25,039 nt of DNA from DAOUCV01 sp034432095 (GTDB taxonomy: Bacteria > Chloroflexota > Dehalococcoidia > Dehalococcoidales > UBA2162), in NCBI GenBank assembly GCA_034432095.1, contig DAOUCV010000058.1:1-25039 (forward strand). The letters run 5' to 3'. Of this stretch, positions 7,100 through 14,104 are shown in pieces. A model generated the notes under the pieces. That model worked only from the letters and a program-made list of their open reading frames with translations, was not told the DNA's origin and ran no database searches. Position 1 is the stretch's first letter. Each line of letters begins with the position of its first letter. The position numbers and the translations under genes are program-made.

Positions 7100-8536
7100 G
7101 TGTTTGATAAAAGACAAGAGATGCTGGCTAAGGAAAAAATCGGCAAATTGCTGTGGAAGCTGTCGCTTCCCGCCGCAGTAGGCGCTTTCGTGATGGCTTT
7201 ATACAACATTGTGGATACGATATTTATTGGCCAGGTAGTCGGTCCCCTGGGAATCGCTGGTCTGACCATTGTTTTCCCTCTTCAGATAATAGGAATGGGT
7301 ATAGGGATGATGGTAGGGATGGGCGGGTCATCGCTGGTTTCGAGAGCTCTGGGAGCAGGGGACATTAAGAAAGGAGAGCGGACTCTGGGAAATGCCATAT
7401 TCTATACAGCTGTCATCGGAGTCGTGGTTACAGTAGTTGGACTATCCAAGCTCAGCTTCTGGCTCCGGCTTGTTGGTGCCTCAGAAACAATCCTCCCCTA
7501 TGCTAAAGATTATCTGGGTATCATTCTCATCGGCATGACTTTCCGGATATGCGGCATGGGACTAAGCCAGCTAATCAGGGCTGAAGGAAACGCCCGTGTC
7601 GCTATGATGTGTATGGTGGCGGGGTTTGCGCTGAATATTGTGCTTGATGCGGTCTTCGTCCTTGTTCTTGGTATGGGAATCAGGGGGGCGGCTATAGCTA
7701 CTGTAATATCAGAAGCGGTCACTTTCCTGTATGTATTCCACTATTACCTTTTCCAAAACAGCTCGCTCAAAATTCATATCAGGAACCTTAAGCCAGAGCT
7801 TAGTGTGACCAGAGAGATTATGGCTATCGGATTTGGTTCATTCGTGATGACGATTGGTGGGAGCTTTGTTCAAATCGTCATGAATAGAACGCTTGTTTTC
7901 TACGGTGGGGATATGGGTGTGGCTGCCTATGGCATGGCGCATCGTACCATGATGTTTATCTTCATACCTATTATGAGTGTTGGCCAGGGATTACAGCCAA
8001 TCCTCGGCTTCAGCTACGGGGCAAGGCGTTCCGATAGAGCACTGGCAGCAATCAAACTAGCGGTTACTGTTGCCACAATATTTGCTGTCATAGCATTTAC
8101 GGTTATTTTCTTTTTACCGACTTCCCTAATGCGTATTTTTACACAGGACAGCGGACTTATCTCCGTCGGCGCTTATGCCATGAGACGGATTTTCTTCGTG
8201 GCGTATTTGCTTGGATTTCAAATGGTCGGGTCTACAGTATTCCAAGCGCTTGGCAAAGCGGTACCGACTTTCCTGACATCGACTTCACGGCAGATGCTGT
8301 TCCTGCTTCCCCTGGTGTTTATATTGCCAAGATTCCTGCAACTGGACGGTGTTTGGCTATCATTCCCGATTTCTGATTTGCTTTCATTCATTCTGACCCT
8401 GGGACTTTTTATACCCCAGATACGAAAGCTCCGGAGCGGAGATTTGCTGGTCAAAACGGGGACACCCGCACTCAGCCCTGAGTACCTCAGCAGGTTAAAA
8501 TCGGGAAAAAGGGAGTCAGGGGGGATAGGTCACTAA
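7100..8536 (+). CDS. MATE-family multidrug efflux transporter (MepA/DinF-like)
   Basis: A 478-residue integral membrane protein with about twelve hydrophobic segments in two repeated halves. These exporters pump cationic or other drugs out of the cytoplasm using a sodium or proton gradient. Recognisable MATE features are the N-terminal LPAAVGAFVMALYNIVDTIFIG segment, followed by GPLGIAGLTIVFP, GMGGSSLVSRALGAGD and, in the second half, PIMSVGQGLQPILGFSYGAR. The start is GTG 7100, with GGGAGG at 7083-7088 placed 11 nt upstream, slightly long. It follows marR without a terminator or recognisable promoter, so it should share the marR transcript and its repression. Substrates cannot be read from sequence. 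Confidence 0.94.
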   Translation: MFDKRQEMLAKEKIGKLLWKLSLPAAVGAFVMALYNIVDTIFIGQVVGPLGIAGLTIVFPLQIIGMGIGMMVGMGGSSLVSRALGAGDIKKGERTLGNAIFYTAVIGVVVTVVGLSKLSFWLRLVGASETILPYAKDYLGIILIGMTFRICGMGLSQLIRAEGNARVAMMCMVAGFALNIVLDAVFVLVLGMGIRGAAIATVISEAVTFLYVFHYYLFQNSSLKIHIRNLKPELSVTREIMAIGFGSFVMTIGGSFVQIVMNRTLVFYGGDMGVAAYGMAHRTMMFIFIPIMSVGQGLQPILGFSYGARRSDRALAAIKLAVTVATIFAVIAFTVIFFLPTSLMRIFTQDSGLISVGAYAMRRIFFVAYLLGFQMVGSTVFQALGKAVPTFLTSTSRQMLFLLPLVFILPRFLQLDGVWLSFPISDLLSFILTLGLFIPQIRKLRSGDLLVKTGTPALSPEYLSRLKSGKRESGGIGH

Positions 8537-8568
8537 ACAATCCCGCTAGTCCTCGGATGCCTTAATTA

Positions 8569-8577
8569 TGCTATAAT
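8569..8577 (+). promoter_or_regulatory. Extended -10 promoter of rsfS
   Basis: TGCTATAAT is an exact extended -10. No good -35 is present 17 bp upstream. Predicted start near 8584 leaves a leader of only about 15 nt before the TTG start codon at 8599. Confidence 0.6.
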
Positions 8578-8598
8578 GATACTGATCGGACCAGGCAT

Positions 8599-8964
8599 TT
8601 GAGTGCGGAGGCTCAACCTCTGGACGCATTAGCGGTAGCCCAAAAAGCGGTAGAAGCCGCCAGTAATAAGCAGGCTAGCGATGTTGTCTTGCTAGATACC
8701 CGAGGGGTATGTAGCTTTGCCGATTATTTCGTCATCTGTAGCGGTGAGAGTACCAGGCAGATCAAGACCATCTATGAGGAGGTCGAGCATCTCCTCAAGA
8801 AGGAGGGCGTTTTACCTCTTCACCGTGAGGGAACTCTGGATTCCGGATGGGTGGTGATTGATTTTGGCGATGTTATTGTGCACATTTTTGCTCCCTTCGA
8901 GCGGGAATACTATCAACTGGATAAGCTCTGGAGCAAGGCGGTTACGATGGTCAGGATTCAATAA
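8599..8964 (+). CDS. rsfS: Ribosomal silencing factor RsfS (Iojap/DUF143 family)
   Basis: RsfS binds ribosomal protein uL14 on the 50S subunit and blocks joining to the 30S, lowering translation in starvation. The 121-residue sequence has the family core: DVVLLDTRGVCSFADYFVICSG (about 39-60), HREGTLDSGWVVIDFGDVIVHIF and the terminal EREYYQLDKLW. The only plausible start is TTG 8599: no upstream in-frame ATG or GTG occurs before the promoter, and the Shine-Dalgarno is weak (AGG three bases upstream). In many bacteria rsfS follows nadD; here it stands alone with its own extended -10 promoter, between a MATE pump and convergent ndk. Confidence 0.94.
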   Translation: MSAEAQPLDALAVAQKAVEAASNKQASDVVLLDTRGVCSFADYFVICSGESTRQIKTIYEEVEHLLKKEGVLPLHREGTLDSGWVVIDFGDVIVHIFAPFEREYYQLDKLWSKAVTMVRIQ

Positions 8965-8965
8965 G

Positions 8966-8981
8966 GCTGCCCCCGGGCGGC
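8966..8981. terminator. GC-rich stem between convergent rsfS and ndk (weak terminator candidate)
   Basis: GCTGCC (8966-8971) pairs with GGCGGC (8976-8981), including one G-U pair, around a 4-nt loop, in the 24-bp gap between the two stop codons. No T-run follows on either strand, so intrinsic termination is doubtful. Confidence 0.25.
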
Positions 8982-8988
8982 TCCCGTG

Positions 8989-9408
8989 TCAATAATGATG
9001 GATTTCGTCCTCAGCAAAGAACAGCCTGATTTCTTTTTCGGCGGTCTCTACTGAATCAGACCCGTGGACTACATTCCGCAGAATATCCAGGCCAAAATCT
9101 TTCCGGATAGTTCCCGGCTCCGCCCTGGCAGGGTCGGTTGCCCCCATCACTCTTCTAATTTTCTCTACCGCCCCTTCCGCCTCAAAGACAGCCGCAATTA
9201 TGGGAGTGGAGGTAATATAGCTTACCAGACCTGTAAAGAAGGGTTTGTGGGCATGAATTGCGTAGTGCTGTTCAGCTAGGGCTTTATCCATATGAAACAT
9301 CTTAAGGGCTACCAGCTTTAGCCCCTGTCCCTCTAAACGGCTGATGATAGTGCCAGCCAGATTCCTCTGCATGGCATCGGGTTTAATCAGAACCAGAGAC
9401 CGTTCCAT
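8989..9408 (-). CDS. ndk: Nucleoside diphosphate kinase
   Basis: Ndk balances nucleoside triphosphate pools by moving the gamma-phosphate between nucleotides through a phosphohistidine. The active-site His115 lies in NVVHGSDS, and KPDA (9-12) supplies the conserved lysine. The phosphate-binding region around GATDPARAEPGTIRKDFG is intact. Length, 139 residues, is typical. The ATG at 9408 has AAGGAG just upstream. The gene is last of a minus-strand run thiL-tsaE-tsaB-ndk, 15 bp after tsaB, and ends facing rsfS. Its place where tsaD or rimI often follows tsaB in other bacteria is unusual but not functionally informative by itself. Confidence 0.97.
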   Translation of the reverse strand: MERSLVLIKPDAMQRNLAGTIISRLEGQGLKLVALKMFHMDKALAEQHYAIHAHKPFFTGLVSYITSTPIIAAVFEAEGAVEKIRRVMGATDPARAEPGTIRKDFGLDILRNVVHGSDSVETAEKEIRLFFAEDEIHHY

Positions 9409-9423
9409 ATCTAACTCCTTTAC

Positions 9424-10104
9424 TCACCGGTGTTTTGGTCTGGTAATCGCTGGTCCGCGAAAGTAGAGTGGCTGTAAAGTGGTCGGGTTATCATACTCGC
9501 CCGCCTTGATTCGCTTTAGCCCCAGTTCAGCCAGAAAGCTGGCGCGCCGCAGGTGGGTGGCTGGCGATAGGATTAGGGCTTTTTGTCTAAGCCGTTTCTT
9601 TAACTCTTCAGCAATGGAGGGCACAAATTCACCACAGAAAATAGTCCTGGTAGTTATCTGAGAGCATAGAACCTCAACGGTAGTCAGGTGCTCGGCAGTA
9701 AGCTGGCGCCACTCACCACCCTTCTTCTGGTAGATAGCAGTGGCAATTTCCTCTCTACCGGCGTTAAATACCGGGCAGACTGGCAGGCCTATTTCGGCAT
9801 ACTGATAGGCTTCTGCTTCCAGGGTGCTGATACCAACGAGCGGGATGCCCAGGCTAAAGGCTAGCCCCTTGGCCGTGCTGATGCCTACCCGCAGTCCATT
9901 GTAACTTCCCGGTCCCTTGGCTACGATAATGCCGTCAGCCGCTTCAAGCCTTAAATTAGTCTGACTTAGCAGGTGGGACAGGTAGGGTAGCAGTTGGACG
10001 GTGTGGTTTTGTCCGCAGCGCCAAGTCAGTTCTGCCAGCACTTCGCCGTCTTGCACCAGAGCCAGGCTGGCAGTATCGGTTGAGGTATCTATCGCCAGTT
10101 GCAT
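9424..10104 (-). CDS. tsaB: tRNA t6A37 biosynthesis protein TsaB
   Basis: TsaB is the non-catalytic actin-fold partner of TsaD and, with TsaE, supports transfer of threonylcarbamoyl to A37 of ANN-decoding tRNAs. The start MQLAIDTSTDTASLAL is the ASKHA phosphate-1 region, and GPGSYNGLRVGISTAKGLA (about 64-82) is the family signature. At 226 residues it matches bacterial TsaB rather than the longer TsaD, and it lacks the TsaD metal-binding histidine motif. The ATG at 10104 has GGGAGGT upstream and lies 12 bp after tsaE. TsaD and TsaC are not in the window. Confidence 0.93.
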   Translation of the reverse strand: MQLAIDTSTDTASLALVQDGEVLAELTWRCGQNHTVQLLPYLSHLLSQTNLRLEAADGIIVAKGPGSYNGLRVGISTAKGLAFSLGIPLVGISTLEAEAYQYAEIGLPVCPVFNAGREEIATAIYQKKGGEWRQLTAEHLTTVEVLCSQITTRTIFCGEFVPSIAEELKKRLRQKALILSPATHLRRASFLAELGLKRIKAGEYDNPTTLQPLYFRGPAITRPKHR

Positions 10105-10116
10105 TTTTGGACCTCC

Positions 10117-10593
10117 CTATGAGCTCAGAGAAAACCGCCTTAGCTGTTCCACCATCTCAGAATAACGCTCGCCCCTGGGTTCTATCTGAAAGCTACGCCC
10201 TCTATCAGAAAGATAGCCTATCTTAATCAGGAGGTACTTCTTGGGCATTATGCTCAATGCCTTTTCGGCCCATTCTACGACGCAGACACCCCTCCCATAT
10301 AGATAGTCATCGAGTCCCAATTCCATGCTTTCCTCTATACGGTCGAGGCGATAGAGGTCTATGTGATATAGGGGCAACCTTCCGTAGAGTTCTCTTATTA
10401 TGACAAAGGAAGGACTCATAGCATATTCCTTGATACCCAGTCCCCAGGCAATACCCTGGGTAAGACAGGTCTTCCCCGTCCCCAGTTCTCCCACGAGGAG
10501 GAAAACATCACCGGGTAACGCCAGTTCGCCGATACGCACCCCAAGTTTCTGAGTCTGTTCCGGACTCTGGCTGGTTAACTTAAGATAGTTCAT
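10117..10593 (-). CDS. tsaE: tRNA t6A37 biosynthesis ATPase TsaE
   Basis: TsaE is the P-loop ATPase that binds the TsaB-TsaD complex and is needed for multiple rounds of t6A synthesis. It shows Walker A GELGTGKT, the SPSFVIIREL switch region, YHIDLYRL and the VVEWAEK segment typical of the family. I choose ATG 10593 because its first three bases overlap the thiL stop as ATGA, a classic coupled arrangement, giving 158 residues. An upstream GTG at 10614 would add seven residues inside thiL. The order thiL-tsaE-tsaB matches Bacillus, where rimI and tsaD follow; these are missing here. Confidence 0.94.
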   Translation of the reverse strand: MNYLKLTSQSPEQTQKLGVRIGELALPGDVFLLVGELGTGKTCLTQGIAWGLGIKEYAMSPSFVIIRELYGRLPLYHIDLYRLDRIEESMELGLDDYLYGRGVCVVEWAEKALSIMPKKYLLIKIGYLSDRGRSFQIEPRGERYSEMVEQLRRFSLSS

Positions 10594-11603
10594 CTCGTAG
10601 TAAAATGCTCCCACCCCGCCCTGGGTATGTCAAGCGGATTCCCTTTTGCATCGACCAGGGTTATCTCGCCGGCTTTATCTGCGGTAACTTCGCCGATTAC
10701 GGTTATCGGGCAGGAAGCAGCTCCTTTTACCTTATCGATAACCTCCGCACTGGCAGTAAACAAGAGTTCGTAGTCGTCTCCCCCCGATAGCGCCAGCTCA
10801 AGGGCTCTATCACCGAAGCTCGCCTTGACCGCCGGCTGAACAGGCACACGCTCAACCTCTATTCGAGCACCAACCTTACTCGCCCGACATATATGGCGCA
10901 GGTCTGAAATCAGCCCATCGCTAATATCTATCGCCGCTCTCACGCCGTGTTCCACCAGTATTTGACCTTCAGCGATTCGGGGATAGGGTTTTAAAAACGC
11001 CCTCTTCAAACTAGCCATAGCTTCAACTTCAAGGGAGAGGTGCTGGCTAAGCATCTCCAGTCCGGCGGCGGGGGCTCCCAAAAAACCAGTGACCGCTACT
11101 CTATCACCAGGTCTGGCTGCCGAGCGAGTAAGAACGGGTTTATCTTTGCCCCCGGTGCTACCAATAATGGTAATATTGATGATAAGAATCGGGGCGCTAC
11201 TTATATCGCCACCGACTATAGCTAATTGAAATTGCCGGGCTAGTTCAATCATTCCCCTGTAGAGAGCCTTGACATCCTTTACCTCGGTATGTCCAGGCAA
11301 GGCTAAGGACACCAGGGCGTAATGGGGCAGACCACCCATAGCCGCAATATCGCTCAGGTTGGCTGCCATTGCCCTCCAGCCCAACTCTTCCCACGAAATC
11401 ATTCTCAGGGTAAAATCAACGTCCTGAACCAGGGAATCAACGGTAGCCAGTTGAATTGAGGTATCCCCGTGCCAGACGGCGGCATCATCGCCGATGCCAA
11501 GGATGAGCTTTTGCCAGGCGGCTACCTTTTTGTCCTGAGCAGCGTTGACCATTTTGGCCAGGAGGTCAATCAGCCCAAACTCCCCTAGTTCTGAAACCTT
11601 CAT
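10590..11603 (-). CDS. thiL: Thiamine-monophosphate kinase
   Basis: ThiL phosphorylates thiamine monophosphate with ATP to give the cofactor thiamine diphosphate. Motifs in order: GIGDDAAV (36-43), TVDSLVQDVDF (54-64), ANLSDIAAMG (80-89), VGGDIS, DISDGL and SGGDDYELLFT, the magnesium and ATP-binding aspartates of the PurM/ThiL fold. The length, 337 residues, is normal. The ATG at 11603 has no Shine-Dalgarno: the bases before it read TTTTCCCCGAT and a perfect extended -10 sits 10 bp upstream, so the mRNA is predicted to be leaderless or nearly so. thiL heads the minus-strand unit thiL-tsaE-tsaB-ndk and is divergent from argJ. No TPP riboswitch can fit in the space. Confidence 0.97.
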   Translation of the reverse strand: MKVSELGEFGLIDLLAKMVNAAQDKKVAAWQKLILGIGDDAAVWHGDTSIQLATVDSLVQDVDFTLRMISWEELGWRAMAANLSDIAAMGGLPHYALVSLALPGHTEVKDVKALYRGMIELARQFQLAIVGGDISSAPILIINITIIGSTGGKDKPVLTRSAARPGDRVAVTGFLGAPAAGLEMLSQHLSLEVEAMASLKRAFLKPYPRIAEGQILVEHGVRAAIDISDGLISDLRHICRASKVGARIEVERVPVQPAVKASFGDRALELALSGGDDYELLFTASAEVIDKVKGAASCPITVIGEVTADKAGEITLVDAKGNPLDIPRAGWEHFTTR

Positions 11604-11613
11604 ATCGGGGAAA

Positions 11614-11643
11614 ATTATATCACGAAGTCAGGGCAGGGGTCTA
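11614..11643 (-). promoter_or_regulatory. Extended -10 promoter of thiL, predicted leaderless
   Basis: On the minus strand TGATATAAT occupies 11622-11614 and TAGACC (four of six -35 matches) occupies 11643-11638, with an 18-bp spacer. Transcription would start near 11607, about 4 nt before the thiL ATG at 11603. Confidence 0.7.
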
Positions 11644-11657
11644 AACGACCTCAAAAA

Positions 11658-11686
11658 TTGCCTAGCCGGGCTTAGTGTGCTATAGT
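11658..11686 (+). promoter_or_regulatory. Extended -10 promoter of the argJ operon, predicted leaderless
   Basis: TTGCCT at 11658-11663 and TATAGT at 11681-11686 are 17 bp apart, with TG at 11678-11679 forming an extended -10. Transcription would start near 11693, 3 nt before the argJ ATG at 11696. The heptamer GTGCTAT occurs twice, at 11677-11683 and 11691-11697, flanking the start point. No recognisable ARG box was found. Confidence 0.7.
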
Positions 11687-11695
11687 TTTAGTGCT

Positions 11696-12913
11696 ATGGA
11701 ATCTGGCAAAATTGCTTTCATTCCCGGGGGGACTGTTACCTCTCCGGCAGGGTTTTTTGCCGGGGCTACTTATACTGGGATAAAGAAAGCTGAAGGGAGC
11801 TTAGACCTTGGCATTCTCTTTTCGGAAGTACCCTGTGTGACTGCCGGGCTTTTTACCAGCAGTAAGATTAAGTCGGCACCGGTAAAATTGTGCCAGGAGA
11901 GATTAAAGAAAGGCAGAGCGTTGGCACTAGTGGTAAATAGCGGCTGCGCCAACGCCTACACCGGCGAGCAGGGACTGGCTGATGCGGCTAAGATGGCGGC
12001 TCTAACGGCTGAGAGGATGGGGATATCACCTGAGGATGTCCTCGTCGCCAGCACCGGGGTTACTGGTCGCCTGCTACCGATGGAGTTGATAGAAGCAGGT
12101 ATCCGTCAGATTATTCTTTCCCGTGATGGTGGTCATGAACTGACTAGGGCGATAATGACCACCGATACTGTGCCCAAAGAAGCGGCAGTGGTGGTCGGAA
12201 CTCATGTTGGCGAGTTTACCATTGGCGGGGTAGCCAAGGGCTCGGGAATGATCCACCCTAATTTGGCGACGATGTTCTGTTTCCTGACTACTGACGCTAA
12301 AGTAGAACTAGATTTTTTAAAGTCGGCACTGCGAAAAGCGGTAGACATTTCTTTTAACATGATTTCTGTGGACGGTGATACGAGCCCTAGCGATACGGTG
12401 TTACTCATGGCTAACGGGCTGGCAGGGGAGGAACCAATTACGACAGGCAGCCGGTGGGCGGATACCTTCCAGCAAGCCCTTGACCAGATTTGTATCCACC
12501 TGGCTAAAGCCTTGGCAAGAGATGGCGAAGGGGCTACCAAGCTTATTGAGGTTACGGTTGACGGGGCAAGGAGTGTCACTGAGGCTAGATTAGCTGCTAG
12601 GACGGTAGTAAGCTCAACCCTGGTGAAGACAGCGGTGCATGGCGGTGACCCCAACTGGGGGCGGGTTATTATGGCTCTGGGGAATAGCGGTGTAGAGGTA
12701 GCCGAATCAAAGCTTGACCTTTACATCGGGGATGTTGAGGTGTTAAAAAGAGGCAGAGTCTTACCCTTTAGTGAGGAGAGCCTAGTACGGGTATTCAATC
12801 AGAGTGAAGTGACGATAAGGTTGCATCTCAATCTGGACAGAGCTTCAGCTACCGCCTGGGGTTGCGACCTGTCTGAGGAATACGTAGCCATTAACAGCCG
12901 GTATATGACCTAA
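11696..12913 (+). CDS. argJ: Bifunctional glutamate N-acetyltransferase/amino-acid acetyltransferase ArgJ
   Basis: ArgJ transfers the acetyl group from N-acetylornithine to glutamate, recycling it, and some members also use acetyl-CoA. The precursor self-cleaves before a nucleophilic threonine; the site is seen in KGSGMIHPNLATM, with the likely nucleophile Thr192. SGCANAYTG and the C-terminal GDPNWGRV segment are also conserved. I choose ATG 11696 (405 residues). A GTG at 11675 would add seven residues but lies within the promoter. There is no Shine-Dalgarno, and the predicted transcript starts 3 nt upstream. It heads a cluster with ilvC, argB, argD, argG and argH, so arginine synthesis here uses the cyclic route without needing ArgE. 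Confidence 0.96.
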   Translation: MESGKIAFIPGGTVTSPAGFFAGATYTGIKKAEGSLDLGILFSEVPCVTAGLFTSSKIKSAPVKLCQERLKKGRALALVVNSGCANAYTGEQGLADAAKMAALTAERMGISPEDVLVASTGVTGRLLPMELIEAGIRQIILSRDGGHELTRAIMTTDTVPKEAAVVVGTHVGEFTIGGVAKGSGMIHPNLATMFCFLTTDAKVELDFLKSALRKAVDISFNMISVDGDTSPSDTVLLMANGLAGEEPITTGSRWADTFQQALDQICIHLAKALARDGEGATKLIEVTVDGARSVTEARLAARTVVSSTLVKTAVHGGDPNWGRVIMALGNSGVEVAESKLDLYIGDVEVLKRGRVLPFSEESLVRVFNQSEVTIRLHLNLDRASATAWGCDLSEEYVAINSRYMT

Positions 12914-12977
12914 GCTTTTCAATTTTGTTAGGCTTTGAGATATCCCACTAAGGTGAAAGGAAAGGAGGAAATGCATC

Positions 12978-14078
12978 ATGGCAATTATTGATTTTGGGGG
13001 AGTAAAGGAAGAGGTCATCATGAGGAGCGAGTTTCCCATGGAAAAAGCCCGCGAGGTTCTCAAAGATGAGACAATTGCCGTCATTGGATATGGAGTACAA
13101 GGGCCCGGGCAGTCGTTGAACCTGAAAGATAACGGCTTCAGGGTAATTGTTGGGCAGTCGAAGGCGTTCCCGGAGGATTGGGACCGCGCCGTGAACGACG
13201 GCTGGCAACCGGGAAAAGACCTGTTTGAGATAGAGGAGGCTGCGAAACGCGGCACTATCATTGAAGTCCTCGTCGCCGATGCAGCCCACAGGGCAGTCTG
13301 GCCGACCATCAAGAAGCATCTGACAACCGGCAAAGCCCTGTATTTCTCGCATGGTTTCTCGATTGTCTATAAAGACCAGACGAAGATTATACCCCCGAAA
13401 GACGTTGATGTGATTATGGTCGCTCCCAAAGGGTCAGGGACATCGCTTCGCCGTAACTTCCTTTCTGGAGAAGGGATTAACGCCAGCTTTGCTATCTATC
13501 AGGACGCTACCGGTCGGGCGAGAGAGCGATGCCTTGCCCTGGGAATAGGCATAGGGGCTGGCTATCTATTCCCCACCACCTTTGAAAAAGAAGTCTATAG
13601 TGACCTCGTCGGAGAACGCGGCGTGCTGATGGGAGCGCTGGCCGGAATTATGGAAGCTCAGTATGAGACACTTCGAAAACACGGGCACAGCCCGAGTGAG
13701 GCATTTAACGAGACGGTGGAGGAGTTGACGGAAAGCCTGATTCGTCTGGTGGGTGAGAATGGTATGGACTGGATGTATGCCAATTGCTCGGCGACTGCTC
13801 AGCGGGGTGCTCTCGACTGGAAGCCGAAGTTCAAAAAAGCGGTAATGCCGGTCTTTAAGGAACTCTATGAGCGGGTTGCCTCCGGTGCGGAAACTCGCCG
13901 TGTCCTGCGCACCACGGGCAGGCCGGACTACAAGATTTTGCTGGGCAAGGAACTGGCGGCTATGGGCAATTCGGAAATGTGGCTGGCTGGCAAAGCAACC
14001 CGCTCTTTGCGCCCGAAGGCGCAGACCAAGATAGACCTTGAGTCCGCGAAGGGCGTCGCCGGAAGAAAATCAAATTAA
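12978..14078 (+). CDS. ilvC: Ketol-acid reductoisomerase, eukaryote-like type
   Basis: This enzyme isomerises and reduces acetolactate or acetohydroxybutyrate in valine, leucine and isoleucine synthesis. The sequence resembles the fungal Ilv5/Bacteroidetes-type family rather than common bacterial IlvC: FGGVKEE at the N-terminus, Rossmann GYGVQGPGQSLNLKDNG (36-52), LYFSHGF, VAPKGSGTSLRR, EKEVYSDLVGERGVLMG, NETVEELTESL and MDWMYANCSATAQRGALDW. The magnesium-binding Asp/Glu and the substrate-binding Ser of the last motif are present. The cofactor loop reads VGQSKAFPEDWD, without the arginine usually seen for NADPH phosphate binding. ATG 12978 has AAAGGAGG at 12961-12968. It interrupts the arginine genes, between argJ and argB, which suggests insertion or transfer. 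Confidence 0.94.
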   Translation: MAIIDFGGVKEEVIMRSEFPMEKAREVLKDETIAVIGYGVQGPGQSLNLKDNGFRVIVGQSKAFPEDWDRAVNDGWQPGKDLFEIEEAAKRGTIIEVLVADAAHRAVWPTIKKHLTTGKALYFSHGFSIVYKDQTKIIPPKDVDVIMVAPKGSGTSLRRNFLSGEGINASFAIYQDATGRARERCLALGIGIGAGYLFPTTFEKEVYSDLVGERGVLMGALAGIMEAQYETLRKHGHSPSEAFNETVEELTESLIRLVGENGMDWMYANCSATAQRGALDWKPKFKKAVMPVFKELYERVASGAETRRVLRTTGRPDYKILLGKELAAMGNSEMWLAGKATRSLRPKAQTKIDLESAKGVAGRKSN

Positions 14079-14104
14079 GTGGTTTGAGGCTATAGGGAAT
14101 AGAA

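Noticed and set aside
11604..11695. Possible TPP riboswitch or ARG box between thiL and argJ
   Set aside because: The gap is about 90 bp, mostly promoter, with predicted leaders of only 3-4 nt and no conserved TPP or ARG-box sequence.
12202..12654. 150-codon open frame antisense to argJ
   Set aside because: It overlaps well-conserved ArgJ motifs on the other strand and has no ribosome-binding site.
12914..12977. Possible T-box or leader attenuator before ilvC
   Set aside because: Only 64 bp, without specifier loop, T-box sequence or terminator hairpin; just a Shine-Dalgarno.
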